Shown here in pieces: positions 26,529 through 34,878 of a stretch of 64,000 nt of DNA (positions within the stretch are counted from its first letter, which is position 1; each line of letters begins with the position of its first letter). The translations under genes were made by a program, and so were the position numbers. This DNA comes from an uncultured Muribaculaceae bacterium (GTDB taxonomy: Bacteria; Bacteroidota; Bacteroidia; Bacteroidales; Muribaculaceae). The stretch is taken from positions 1 to 64,000 of the forward strand of contig CAJUSZ010000006.1 in assembly GCA_910589425.1 (NCBI GenBank), given 5' to 3'. Under the pieces are notes generated by a model, which saw nothing but the letters and a program-made list of their open reading frames with translations, was not told where the DNA came from and searched no databases.

Positions 26529-27626
26529 ATGTTGAGTGATATAAAATTGATAATCAGAAATAAATCATCGTTGGCTTGTGTCATTACTGTCTTCGTGGCG
26601 CTTCTTTCGTCGTGCGGGGAAAAAGAATTCAAAGTCAAAGGTGAGATCGATGGCATAGGCGAGACTCCGGTTGTTCTTGAAAAGTCGGATTTCAACGGGC
26701 AGTGGCTGCCTGTGGATTCGACACGCACCTCGCCGAAAGGATCGTTCTCAATAAGCTCGGCCGCTCCTGCCGCTCCGGAAGTGTATCGCCTGCATGTAGG
26801 TTCGGACTATATCTATTTCCCGGTGGATTCGACCGAGACGGTGAGCGTGGGAGGAAGCGTTCCTGGGCTTGGGGTCAATTATACGCTTTCAGGAAGCGAT
26901 CAGGCTGTGAAAATGGCTGAATTCGATCACGCTCTGTCAGCTGCCGCAGCTTCCGGCGGGGATCTCGGCTCTTTCAAGCGCGATGTCTACGAACGCTATA
27001 TCCGCGACAGCCGGGGATCGCTCCTGAGCTATTATGTGCTTACAAAAACGGTGGCCGACAAGCCTCTGTTTGATCCCGCCAATCCAGCCGACCTGAAATA
27101 TTACGCAGCGGTTGCCACGGCGTTCAAACAGTTCAATCCCACCAGCCCGCGGCTGGGCATACTGGAGGAGACGGCTCTCAGGGCACTTCGTAACCGCAAT
27201 GCGAATGCTGGAAGAAAACAGGTGCTTGAGGCTGGAGAGACATCCGCCATAGAGATAGCTCTGCCGGGAGAGGACGGCAATCCCCGGAGACTGACCGATC
27301 TGCTTGGTAACGGCAAACGCACTCTTGTGGTCTTCTCCATGCTCACGCATCCCGACGCGCATATTGTCAACAAGGAGATAGCCAAGTATCATTCAGCCGG
27401 GACGCTCAACGTGTATCAGGTGAGTCTTGATGCCGATCAGTACGGGTGGCGTGAGGCGGCGGCAAATCTTCCATGGACAAATGTGATCGACCCCGAGGGG
27501 GAACATTCATCCACTGCGCTGAAGTATAATGTGAGTTCCCTGCCGGCATTCTTCCTTTACAACACGGCGGGTGAGCTTGTGACCCGGGCCGATGATCTTG
27601 AACAGCTCGGCAAGATATTGCGTTGA
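26529..27626 (+). CDS. lipoprotein with DUF4369-like and redox-inactive thioredoxin domains
   Basis: The 365-residue protein has a lipoprotein signal with lipobox LLSSC (about residue 30). It continues with a beta-rich DUF4369-like domain (about 32-125), a helical linker, and a C-terminal TlpA/AhpC-like thioredoxin fold (about 230-365). The fold keeps the cis-proline loop (SLPAFFLYN), but the place of the active-site CxxC reads FSMLTHPDAH and has no cysteine, so classical disulphide chemistry is unlikely. Bacteroidota have many such DUF4369-thioredoxin proteins, most with CxxC. The start is fixed by the promoter at 26469-26499. Confidence 0.75.
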   Translation: MLSDIKLIIRNKSSLACVITVFVALLSSCGEKEFKVKGEIDGIGETPVVLEKSDFNGQWLPVDSTRTSPKGSFSISSAAPAAPEVYRLHVGSDYIYFPVDSTETVSVGGSVPGLGVNYTLSGSDQAVKMAEFDHALSAAAASGGDLGSFKRDVYERYIRDSRGSLLSYYVLTKTVADKPLFDPANPADLKYYAAVATAFKQFNPTSPRLGILEETALRALRNRNANAGRKQVLEAGETSAIEIALPGEDGNPRRLTDLLGNGKRTLVVFSMLTHPDAHIVNKEIAKYHSAGTLNVYQVSLDADQYGWREAAANLPWTNVIDPEGEHSSTALKYNVSSLPAFFLYNTAGELVTRADDLEQLGKILR

Positions 27627-27664
27627 TTGCAAATTGCTGTACGGCAATCTGATACGGTTATTGT

Positions 27665-27697
27665 GGATTGGCACTGAAATGTCAGTCCGCTTTTTTT
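27665..27697 (+). terminator. terminator after the thioredoxin-fold lipoprotein gene
   Basis: An eight-pair stem (GGATTGGC with GTCAGTCC, one or two G-U pairs) is followed by a long T-run. Confidence 0.6.
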
Positions 27698-27786
27698 AAT
27701 GAGATTTAAAACATTTTAACATGATCCCTTGTTATAACGAAAACTACAAATCAAACCGTAATCATTAACATACACACACCATCACT

Positions 27787-28596
27787 ATGAAAAAGACAAG
27801 CATCCTGGCGCTTCTGACCGCCTCTTTCTTCGCAGCCGGCGTATCGGCCCAGACAGCCCCAGCCGCACAGGCCAAGATCAAGGATCACCGTACTAATCCC
27901 GAAGTGTTTTTCCTTCAGGAAGGGGATGTGGCCAACAGTCTACAGCTTCTGCCTCCTCCGCCCGATATGGGTTCTGTCCAGTTTCTCTATGACAAGTCCC
28001 GCTATGACTGGGGCAAATCCCAGCGGAACACAGAGCGTGGCGAGCAGGCGTTTCAGGATGCCCGCGTCGGAGGCGACGGAGTCCCCAGGGCTTTCTCCGA
28101 GGCTTTCGGAATAGATATCACAGCCGACGGCACCCCTGAGATCTATAAGCTCGTGGTAGGGATGCGTGAGGATGCCGGAGATCTGGCCACGCGTGATGCC
28201 AAGAACTATTACAACCGTGTGCGTCCTTTTGCATTTTTCGGGGAAATGACATGCAATCCCGAACAGCAGGAGGAACTTTCCACCAACGGCTCGTATCCTT
28301 CAGGCCATACGTCGATCGGCTGGGCCACGGCTCTTGTCCTTTCGGAGATCAATCCCGACCGTATTGACGAGATTCTCGACCGTGGATTCCAGATGGGAGA
28401 ATCGCGTGTGATATGTGGCTATCATTTCCAAAGCGACGTGGATGCAGGCCGTGTGGTTGCTGCGGGCGCCGTGGCCCGTCTCCATGCCGACGAAGGCTTC
28501 AACAAGCAGCTTGAAAAGGCTAAGAAAGAGTTTGCCGCCCTTGTCAAGGCTGGCAAGGTGAAACCCGGCAAGAAAAGCCTTGCAAAGATGAACTGA
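27787..28596 (+). CDS. class A non-specific acid phosphatase (PAP2 superfamily)
   Basis: The 269-residue periplasmic enzyme has a signal peptide (cleavage near VSAQ, residue 22) and the complete phosphatase triad of motifs: K-x6-RP (KNYYNRVRP, about residue 139), PSGH (about 168) and SR-x5-H-x3-D (SRVICGYHFQSD, about 206-217). YDWGKSQRNTERGEQAFQDA (about 68-87) matches the conserved region of class A acid phosphatases such as PhoN. It releases phosphate from organic esters. A porin gene follows after 72 bases, which suggests a phosphate or organic-ester scavenging unit. Confidence 0.92.
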   Translation: MKKTSILALLTASFFAAGVSAQTAPAAQAKIKDHRTNPEVFFLQEGDVANSLQLLPPPPDMGSVQFLYDKSRYDWGKSQRNTERGEQAFQDARVGGDGVPRAFSEAFGIDITADGTPEIYKLVVGMREDAGDLATRDAKNYYNRVRPFAFFGEMTCNPEQQEELSTNGSYPSGHTSIGWATALVLSEINPDRIDEILDRGFQMGESRVICGYHFQSDVDAGRVVAAGAVARLHADEGFNKQLEKAKKEFAALVKAGKVKPGKKSLAKMN

Positions 28597-28668
28597 CAAG
28601 GCGTAATCCTGACTGAAAATAAAAAAAACATACATCATGCCTTTATGGCAAAAAACGACAATTCCACT

Positions 28669-29826
28669 ATGAATAAGACTTTCCTTTTTGCTTCAACAGC
28701 GCTTCTTTGTGCCGCCGGCATAGCCAACGCGCAGAACGATGAACCAAAGTTTAAAATCAATCCGACAGGCCGGATTCTTCTCGACGGGGCGCTCTACGCA
28801 TCTCCTCAGAAGAGCGAGTTCAAAGACGGCTTTGCTATTCCAGATGTGCGTCTGGGCGCGAAGATGCAGTACGGCAAATGGAAAGCCAAGATCGATGTCG
28901 GTTTTGCCTACAACAAGGTCGGATTGAAAGATGTGTATTTCGAATATGATTTCAATGATCAGCATCTGATACGCGGAGGATCTTTCATCCACCAGTACGG
29001 ACTCCAGAGCGCAACAAGCTCATCGATGAAGGTTACGATGGAGGAACCCATCAGCAATGCGGTCTTCAATGATTCCCGCCAGATCGGTCTGATGTATGTC
29101 TACAACGGAGACAAATTCTTCGGCACCGCAAGCGCGCATGTTGAACCCAAGGCAACCACGGTGGTTCTACGTCCCGACCAGTTCACACAGGAAGGATATG
29201 GCTTCAGGTCGCGTCTGGTGGCCCGTCCGCTTCATGAGGAAGGCAAAGTGGTACAGGTCGGTTTCTCGGGAGGTTTTGCCACCCCGCAGAATGTGAACGA
29301 CTCCGAGACTCCCCACAATTCATTCCAGTTCAAGAGCAATTTCCCGACACGTGTCGCGCAGGTTACGGCGATCGACGCCACGGTGGACCATGCGATGAAT
29401 CTGTGGAAATTCACTCCGGAGCTGCTTCTGAGCTATGGCCCGGTGGCGCTCGAATCCCAGTATTTCTTCCAGCGTGTGAACCGCCGCAACAATCTCCATG
29501 CCTATACGGCCCAGGGTGCATACGCAACAGTGAGAGGGTTGATACTCGGCGGCAACTACGGCTACTCCATGGCAGACGCCGGCCTCGCCACTCCGCGCAA
29601 GGGTTCGCTCGAATGTGTGGTAAGCTATAACTATACGACTCTGACGAACTCCGCGGCAGGAATATACGGCGGACGTCTCAACGACCTCTCATGCACGTTC
29701 AACTACTACATCAACAAGTACATGCTTTGCCGTCTCCACTACAGCTACACGCATACATGGGGACGTGCCGGGGCGCCTTCGATGACTCTCAACGGATTCA
29801 TGGCTCGTCTTCAGGTAATCTTCTGA
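28669..29826 (+). CDS. outer-membrane porin, phosphate-selective porin O/P-like
   Basis: The 385-residue protein has a signal peptide (cleavage near ANAQ) and an alternating beta-strand sequence ending in an aromatic residue (LQVIF), the usual signal for Bam-assembled barrels. FEYDFNDQHLIRGGSFIHQYG and the following MEEPISNAVF resemble OprO/OprP-type porins. ATG 28669 gives a proper signal peptide; the in-frame ATG 24 bases upstream adds only polar residues. Pairing with an acid phosphatase supports phosphate uptake, but the ion specificity is inferred. Confidence 0.75.
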   Translation: MNKTFLFASTALLCAAGIANAQNDEPKFKINPTGRILLDGALYASPQKSEFKDGFAIPDVRLGAKMQYGKWKAKIDVGFAYNKVGLKDVYFEYDFNDQHLIRGGSFIHQYGLQSATSSSMKVTMEEPISNAVFNDSRQIGLMYVYNGDKFFGTASAHVEPKATTVVLRPDQFTQEGYGFRSRLVARPLHEEGKVVQVGFSGGFATPQNVNDSETPHNSFQFKSNFPTRVAQVTAIDATVDHAMNLWKFTPELLLSYGPVALESQYFFQRVNRRNNLHAYTAQGAYATVRGLILGGNYGYSMADAGLATPRKGSLECVVSYNYTTLTNSAAGIYGGRLNDLSCTFNYYINKYMLCRLHYSYTHTWGRAGAPSMTLNGFMARLQVIF

Positions 29827-29865
29827 CGAACCGGGATCTGCGACGACCCTGTCCAGGGTAAAAAT

Positions 29866-29894
29866 GCGGGATGGCTTGGCTGTCCCGCTTTTTT
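29866..29894 (+). terminator. terminator after the porin gene
   Basis: GCGGGA (29866-29871) pairs with TCCCGC (29883-29888), followed by TTTTTT. The loop contains TTGG (29876-29879), which is also the -33 box of the next promoter, so terminator and promoter share DNA. Confidence 0.7.
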
Positions 29895-29906
29895 GGTGTA
29901 ATTTTG
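29876..29906 (+). promoter_or_regulatory. promoter of the SUI1-addA unit
   Basis: TTGG (29876-29879), 19-base spacer, TAATTTTG (29899-29906). It overlaps the porin terminator. Confidence 0.65.
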
Positions 29907-29950
29907 CAATCTCTCCACACGGCTGGAGGCAGAAATGACAATATATCACA

Positions 29951-30286
29951 ATGACAAAAGACTGGAAAGACCAATTGGATTCACTGCGCGGCCTGATGCC
30001 GGAAGTTTCTGAAGAACCGATGCCTGAACCCACCGGAGAAGTGAAAAAAAAGGGCGGGAAGCTTCGTGTGGTTCTCGACCGCAAAGGGCGCAAGGGGAAG
30101 ACCGCCACAATCATCGAGGGATTTGAGATGGACGACGATGAGATAGAGCCGATAGCCAAGATGCTCAAACAGAAGATAGGAACGGGCGGAAGTGTCCGCG
30201 GAGGGGAGATTCTGCTTCAGGGCGACTGGCGCGAGCGGGCTGCCGGTCTGCTTTCTGCCGAAGGTTTCGACGTAAAAACCATCTGA
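29951..30286 (+). CDS. SUI1/eIF1-family translation factor (YciH-like)
   Basis: The 111-residue protein has a polar N-terminal extension (about residues 1-35) and then the SUI1 fold. Its motifs include LRVVLDRKGRKGKTATIIEGF, KMLKQKIGTGGSV (about 74-86) and the C-terminal ILLQGDWRERAAGLLSAEGF. The eIF1 family monitors start-codon selection; the bacterial YciH homologue has been linked to initiation fidelity under stress. It ends one base before the AddA-like helicase gene, so the two are co-translated. Confidence 0.88.
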   Translation: MTKDWKDQLDSLRGLMPEVSEEPMPEPTGEVKKKGGKLRVVLDRKGRKGKTATIIEGFEMDDDEIEPIAKMLKQKIGTGGSVRGGEILLQGDWRERAAGLLSAEGFDVKTI

Positions 30287-30287
30287 C

Positions 30288-33200
30288 ATGCTTCTGCTCC
30301 AACGTGCATCCGCCGGTTCGGGAAAGACCTACACGCTGGCCAAAACCTTCATAAGACTGTTGATCTCGGTTCCGGACAGCGACGGGCGGTTGCGGCTGCG
30401 TTCACCTGAAGAGACCGGCGACGCCGCTTCCCATATACTCGCCATCACATTCACCAACAAGGCGACGGCCGAGATGAAAAACCGCATCATCGGCAAACTT
30501 GCCGATCTCGCGGGGCGCCGTTCAGGGGACAAGACAGATTATCTGGCCGATTTCATGAATGAATTCGGAGTGTCCGAGAAAAAAATAAGGGAAGTCTCGG
30601 CGGCTGCTCTCGAGGCCATACTGAATGATTATTCCAATTTTCAGATATCCACGATAGATTCATTCTTTCAAAGCGTGCTTCGCACTTTTGCCTCTGAAGT
30701 GGATCTCAACGATTCATATCAGGTGGAACTCGACAGCGCGTATCTTTCCGCCATGGGAATTGACCTTACGATGCGTTCGGTCAACGACGGCACGGCCGAC
30801 CCGCAGACAATGTACTGGATAGGACGCCTGATGCAGCGTGAAGCAGAGAAAGGCAATTCATGGAATATGTTTCTCCGGCCATCTGCCCAGAGCCGGAGAA
30901 AAACGCTGCGTGGCACTATAACGTCGATCGTCGGGCAGATGCAGCGTGAGGAGTTCAAACGGAATAAGAACGATTTCGACAGTTATTTTCTCGAATATCC
31001 GGACTATGACCAGACAGTGGAAACTTTCCGCCGTCTGATCGAGACCCCGGTGGTCTCGGCTTTCGGACAGGCGCGTGATGCAGCCCTCGGGGTCAGTCGT
31101 ATGTTCGCCGGCTACGGACTTGATCCCAAAGGGGACGGGATGGGGAATCTTGCCTCGCATTTGGCAAAGACGACCGGACATTCAGATCCTCTCTCGGAGA
31201 TCGGGGTCAAGTATGAGGGGAATATGGCCAAGGTACAGTCTGACCGATCGGCGGCTCTTTCGGCCGCTGCGAGGAAGAGAAAACTTCCCCATGATGTGGT
31301 CGAGGCTATCGGCTGTTCCGTAGCCGCGTTCTATGATTCCCTCCATGCCTGGTTGTCGATGCTGGAGACTCCTGAGGTGGCCTTATGGCAGATATATCAG
31401 CCCACACTTCCATTTCCGGCTCTGATGCATAAGGTCAGGGAGAATGTGCAGTCTTTTCTGCGCGAGAACAATATGGTGGAGTTGGCCGACACCAATACGA
31501 TGCTCTCCCGTGTCATAGGCGATGACGACGCTCCGTTCATATATGAGCGCATAGGCTCTCGTCTTGACCATTATCTGATAGATGAGTTTCAGGATACATC
31601 GGCATTGCAGTGGGAGAACCTCAGTCCGTTGCTCAACGAATCGGTGGGCCGCGCCTTCGACAGCCTGATAATCGGCGACGCCAAGCAGAGCATCTACCGG
31701 TTCAGAAATGCCGATCCATCGTTGATCTCCACTAAGGTTCCCTCAGGATTCTCGCTTGGGGAGGGACAGATACGCGGAAATACTCGAGAGGAGAACACCA
31801 ACCACCGCAGTCTGCGCCGCATAGTGGAATTCAATAACTACTTTTTCAGTCTTGCCGCGGCCCATCTTGACCGTGCGAACGGACTGGCCGGCATATCCGC
31901 TCCCGATTTTGCCGGCGGTTATTCATTGTCGGCATTATATGACAATGTGGTGCAGTTTCCACGTAGCAGGGATGATTCGGGATATGTGGAGGTTAATTTC
32001 CTCGACGACGACAAGGATGACACCGACGGGGAGGGGGAGTTCGAATATATAGGTCCTCTGATAGATTCTTTGCTCGACAGGGGCTACCGTCAGGCTGATA
32101 TCGCGATTCTGGTTGAACGCAACAGTATGGGACAGCAGGTGATAGACCATCTTATTTCCTACAATTCGCGTCCTGATGCCTGCCGCAGGATCGACTTTCT
32201 GAGCGATGAATCCCTCCAGCTCGGAATATCAAAGGCTGTGCGTATCGTAACGACTACGCTTGAGATGGTGGCTCTGGCGTCTTTGCCGGATGAGGAATCC
32301 GATGCCGAATCCACCGGGGAAGAGGATGGAGGAGATGGGAAGTTCGCGAAAAAGCGGGTGAGCAGAGCCGATATTTGTGCGCTTTTCAGCTATTTCGCGG
32401 CCAATCATCCCGATCTTGACCCATTGGAATGTGTTGACAGATATTGTTCGGATCCTGAACTGAGGCGCCCTGTCAAGGAGATGCTTGCCACGATGCATGC
32501 AGTAACGCTTCCGGCTTTGACCGAAGCGATAATAGACCGTTTTGTGACTGAAGATCTTAAGCGGTCCGACGCCCCGTTTCTTGCGGCATTTCAGGATTGC
32601 CTGCTGGATTACTGCCATAGCTATCCGGCCGATGTGGCTTCATTCCTGGGATGGTGGAAAGAAAAGGGATCGAAGCTCACTATCACGTCTCCCGAGGGTG
32701 CGGATGCCGTGAGTGTAATGACCGTACACAAGTCGAAAGGTCTGGAATTCAAATGCGTCATTCTTCCGCAATTCAACACATTGTTCGGAAAAACTGTCTC
32801 AAGAGGCACCGACAGTCCTTCCTATCTGTGGCTTCCACCCATGCTGTCGGTGGAAGGATGCGCGCCGTTGCCTCCGGTCTTTCCTGTATTGATCGACCAT
32901 AAGCGTATGCCGAAGTCCCCTCTCCGTAAAGCCTATCTCGACAATCTCTATGGCGAGACGATGGATAAGCTGAATCTTGCTTATGTAGCTTTCACAAGGG
33001 CGGTGGATGAACTCTACATATTCACAAAATTACCTGCGCCGGCAAAGAAAAAGGGATTGGAAGAGGCCTTGGCGCTCGGTGATGATGCACGCAGATGCGG
33101 AGAGATGCTTCTCGGCTTTCTTCATCCGGAAGGAAGCTTCGGTCTGCCGCAGACAGAGTCGAGACTTGCTTCCGCCGAAATGGAAGACTCTATGTTACGC

Positions 33201-33884
33201 CGGGAATTGATAAGCGTTGACTCAATCTCTATGCCTGGAGGATTACGCATATCCTACGGCGAAAAGAGGACGGTCCCAGACGTTGATGTCGGGGAAGATG
33301 CCGATGGTGCTGACATTGTGAATGTCGGTGCTTATTCGCCGAATTCAAGATCGCTGATTCTTCAGTATAAGAGCCGCCCTTCGGCTTTCGACGAGGACGA
33401 CATTGAATCTGAATCTGGCTACAACGCCAGAAAACGGGGAAATCTGCTGCATGACATACTCTCCGATGTTGACACATCGGCCGATCTGGAGACGGCTGTA
33501 ATGAAGCGGGTTGTAGGCGGAGAGCTTACACCCGAGGCCGCGGCCGAAATAGAGAAGACTCTGCGTGAGTGTATTTCCCGTCCGGAAGTGAAAAGCTGGT
33601 TTGACGGTTCGATGCGTTCGGTCAGGGAACGGAGCATACTTGTCTCCGGGCAGGAATGGCGTCCGGATAGGGTGATGGTTGATCGTGCTGAAGGAAGAGG
33701 GATTGTGATCGACTATAAATTCGGATCGGTAACTGAAGAAGTCTACAGGAAGAAAAGGGATACTTACCGTCGGCAGGTGGCACGCTATATGCGGCTTCTC
33801 GCCGAAGCGCTCAGTCTCCGCTATGTAGAGGGATGGGTGTGGTATATCGGCCGGGGGGAAATTGAGAAAGTGGATGCGGTGTAG
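30288..33884 (+). CDS. AddA/RecB-like UvrD-family helicase-nuclease
   Basis: This 1198-residue protein contains all superfamily 1A helicase motifs: Walker A ASAGSGKT (residues 7-14), ITFTNKATAEMK (Ia), DEFQDTSALQW (II, about 432), GDAKQSIYRFRNADP (III), NHRSLRRIV (IV), TVHKSKGLEF (V, about 811) and YVAFTRAVDELY (VI). The C-terminus carries a PD-(D/E)XK nuclease of the AddA/RecB type, with GNLLHD (about 1051), RVMVDR and IDYKFG (about 1142-1147). It would resect double-strand breaks together with an AddB-like partner, but no addB gene is adjacent. Length and motif set point to AddA rather than UvrD or PcrA. Confidence 0.9.
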   Translation: MLLLQRASAGSGKTYTLAKTFIRLLISVPDSDGRLRLRSPEETGDAASHILAITFTNKATAEMKNRIIGKLADLAGRRSGDKTDYLADFMNEFGVSEKKIREVSAAALEAILNDYSNFQISTIDSFFQSVLRTFASEVDLNDSYQVELDSAYLSAMGIDLTMRSVNDGTADPQTMYWIGRLMQREAEKGNSWNMFLRPSAQSRRKTLRGTITSIVGQMQREEFKRNKNDFDSYFLEYPDYDQTVETFRRLIETPVVSAFGQARDAALGVSRMFAGYGLDPKGDGMGNLASHLAKTTGHSDPLSEIGVKYEGNMAKVQSDRSAALSAAARKRKLPHDVVEAIGCSVAAFYDSLHAWLSMLETPEVALWQIYQPTLPFPALMHKVRENVQSFLRENNMVELADTNTMLSRVIGDDDAPFIYERIGSRLDHYLIDEFQDTSALQWENLSPLLNESVGRAFDSLIIGDAKQSIYRFRNADPSLISTKVPSGFSLGEGQIRGNTREENTNHRSLRRIVEFNNYFFSLAAAHLDRANGLAGISAPDFAGGYSLSALYDNVVQFPRSRDDSGYVEVNFLDDDKDDTDGEGEFEYIGPLIDSLLDRGYRQADIAILVERNSMGQQVIDHLISYNSRPDACRRIDFLSDESLQLGISKAVRIVTTTLEMVALASLPDEESDAESTGEEDGGDGKFAKKRVSRADICALFSYFAANHPDLDPLECVDRYCSDPELRRPVKEMLATMHAVTLPALTEAIIDRFVTEDLKRSDAPFLAAFQDCLLDYCHSYPADVASFLGWWKEKGSKLTITSPEGADAVSVMTVHKSKGLEFKCVILPQFNTLFGKTVSRGTDSPSYLWLPPMLSVEGCAPLPPVFPVLIDHKRMPKSPLRKAYLDNLYGETMDKLNLAYVAFTRAVDELYIFTKLPAPAKKKGLEEALALGDDARRCGEMLLGFLHPEGSFGLPQTESRLASAEMEDSMLRRELISVDSISMPGGLRISYGEKRTVPDVDVGEDADGADIVNVGAYSPNSRSLILQYKSRPSAFDEDDIESESGYNARKRGNLLHDILSDVDTSADLETAVMKRVVGGELTPEAAAEIEKTLRECISRPEVKSWFDGSMRSVRERSILVSGQEWRPDRVMVDRAEGRGIVIDYKFGSVTEEVYRKKRDTYRRQVARYMRLLAEALSLRYVEGWVWYIGRGEIEKVDAV

Positions 33885-33911
33885 TGTGGCGCAGCGGATT
33901 TATTGGAAATG

Positions 33912-34850
33912 TTACAGAGTGATTCTGTAGCGCCTGTAGAGTGTAGGCTCCCCTCCGAATGCGGTCTTTTGCCGGAGTAATCCTTCGTTAAGAATCTGTC
34001 CTCCATTCTCGCACGATATACCGAAATCGAACCATCTGCGGGAAGAGAATACCTTGTTGATCAGATGGTCGAACAGAAGGGGAAGGAAATGCCTTTCCCG
34101 TCCTTCCGGGGTTGACGCGATATATTGCGCATGGGCAACTGTCCCGGTGTCGTAGATGCACACTCCTGCGTGCATTTTGCCGTCGGAAATGACTGTGAAA
34201 ATGCGGATGCTGTCCGGAAATCTCTGCTGGAGTAGCCGGAGTTCTCCGGCGGAGTGGACAGGGGTGGTGTTGTGTCGTTCAAGCAGGCATCCGGAGAGCA
34301 TCCCGACGAAGGAATCGATGTTGGTAGTCTCCACAATCTCAGCTTCTTCCGCAGCAGCTTTTTTTAGTTGCCTTTTCATCATGTTGTTGAAACCTGCGTT
34401 GGAAGTCATGTCTATCGTGGAAGATATAGACACTTCCTCGATGGATGCCCCGCAGCGGAAAAGCGCATATTCGTCAGCCTGCGAAGGAAGCCGGTGGTAT
34501 ATGGCCGGCAGAGGTTTATAAAGAATCTCTTTCAGTCCTGCTGCTCTTGAATATTCGAGCCATCGATCCCACAGAGCAAGAAGCTGGCATGCGTCAAAAT
34601 GCCTTTCTGGCAGAATCCAGCCGCCGTAAGTCAGTCCTTGGTGGGAATGCAGCGTGTCTCCGCGTCTGTTAGCCGGAAGCAGAGCTTTTATCTTGCCGTT
34701 TTCGGTGGCTATGAGGGACGCGTCGGAGAAACGGTCTGAGTGGTAGTCCATATATGAGCGGTTGAACAGGAACGTCGCATTCCGTGCGGAGCTGACGAAC
34801 AGGTTCCATCTCTGTTCCCATTCGGGAGAGTAGGGTGTGAAGCTGATCAT
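33912..34850 (-). CDS. GNAT / FemAB-like acyltransferase
   Basis: The 312-residue protein resembles the double-GNAT FemAB group: NATFLFNRSYMDYHSDRF near the N-terminus (about residues 24-41), a central MMKRQLKKA region, and a second domain with AGVCIYDTGTVAHAQYIAST (about 225-244) followed by LLFDHLINK. Family members transfer amino-acyl or acyl groups, for example from aminoacyl-tRNA onto cell-wall precursors, but this subgroup is uncharacterised. It lies 28 bases downstream of the EnvC-like gene on the same strand, which suggests an envelope role. It converges on the addA-like gene. Confidence 0.65.
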   Translation of the reverse strand: MISFTPYSPEWEQRWNLFVSSARNATFLFNRSYMDYHSDRFSDASLIATENGKIKALLPANRRGDTLHSHQGLTYGGWILPERHFDACQLLALWDRWLEYSRAAGLKEILYKPLPAIYHRLPSQADEYALFRCGASIEEVSISSTIDMTSNAGFNNMMKRQLKKAAAEEAEIVETTNIDSFVGMLSGCLLERHNTTPVHSAGELRLLQQRFPDSIRIFTVISDGKMHAGVCIYDTGTVAHAQYIASTPEGRERHFLPLLFDHLINKVFSSRRWFDFGISCENGGQILNEGLLRQKTAFGGEPTLYRRYRITL

Positions 34851-34878
34851 AAGAGCTTGTTATAACAGTATGCTTCTT

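Noticed and set aside
30288..33884. AddA-like helicase as part of a defence island
   Set aside because: Motifs match recombination-repair AddA, and no restriction, toxin or other defence genes are near.
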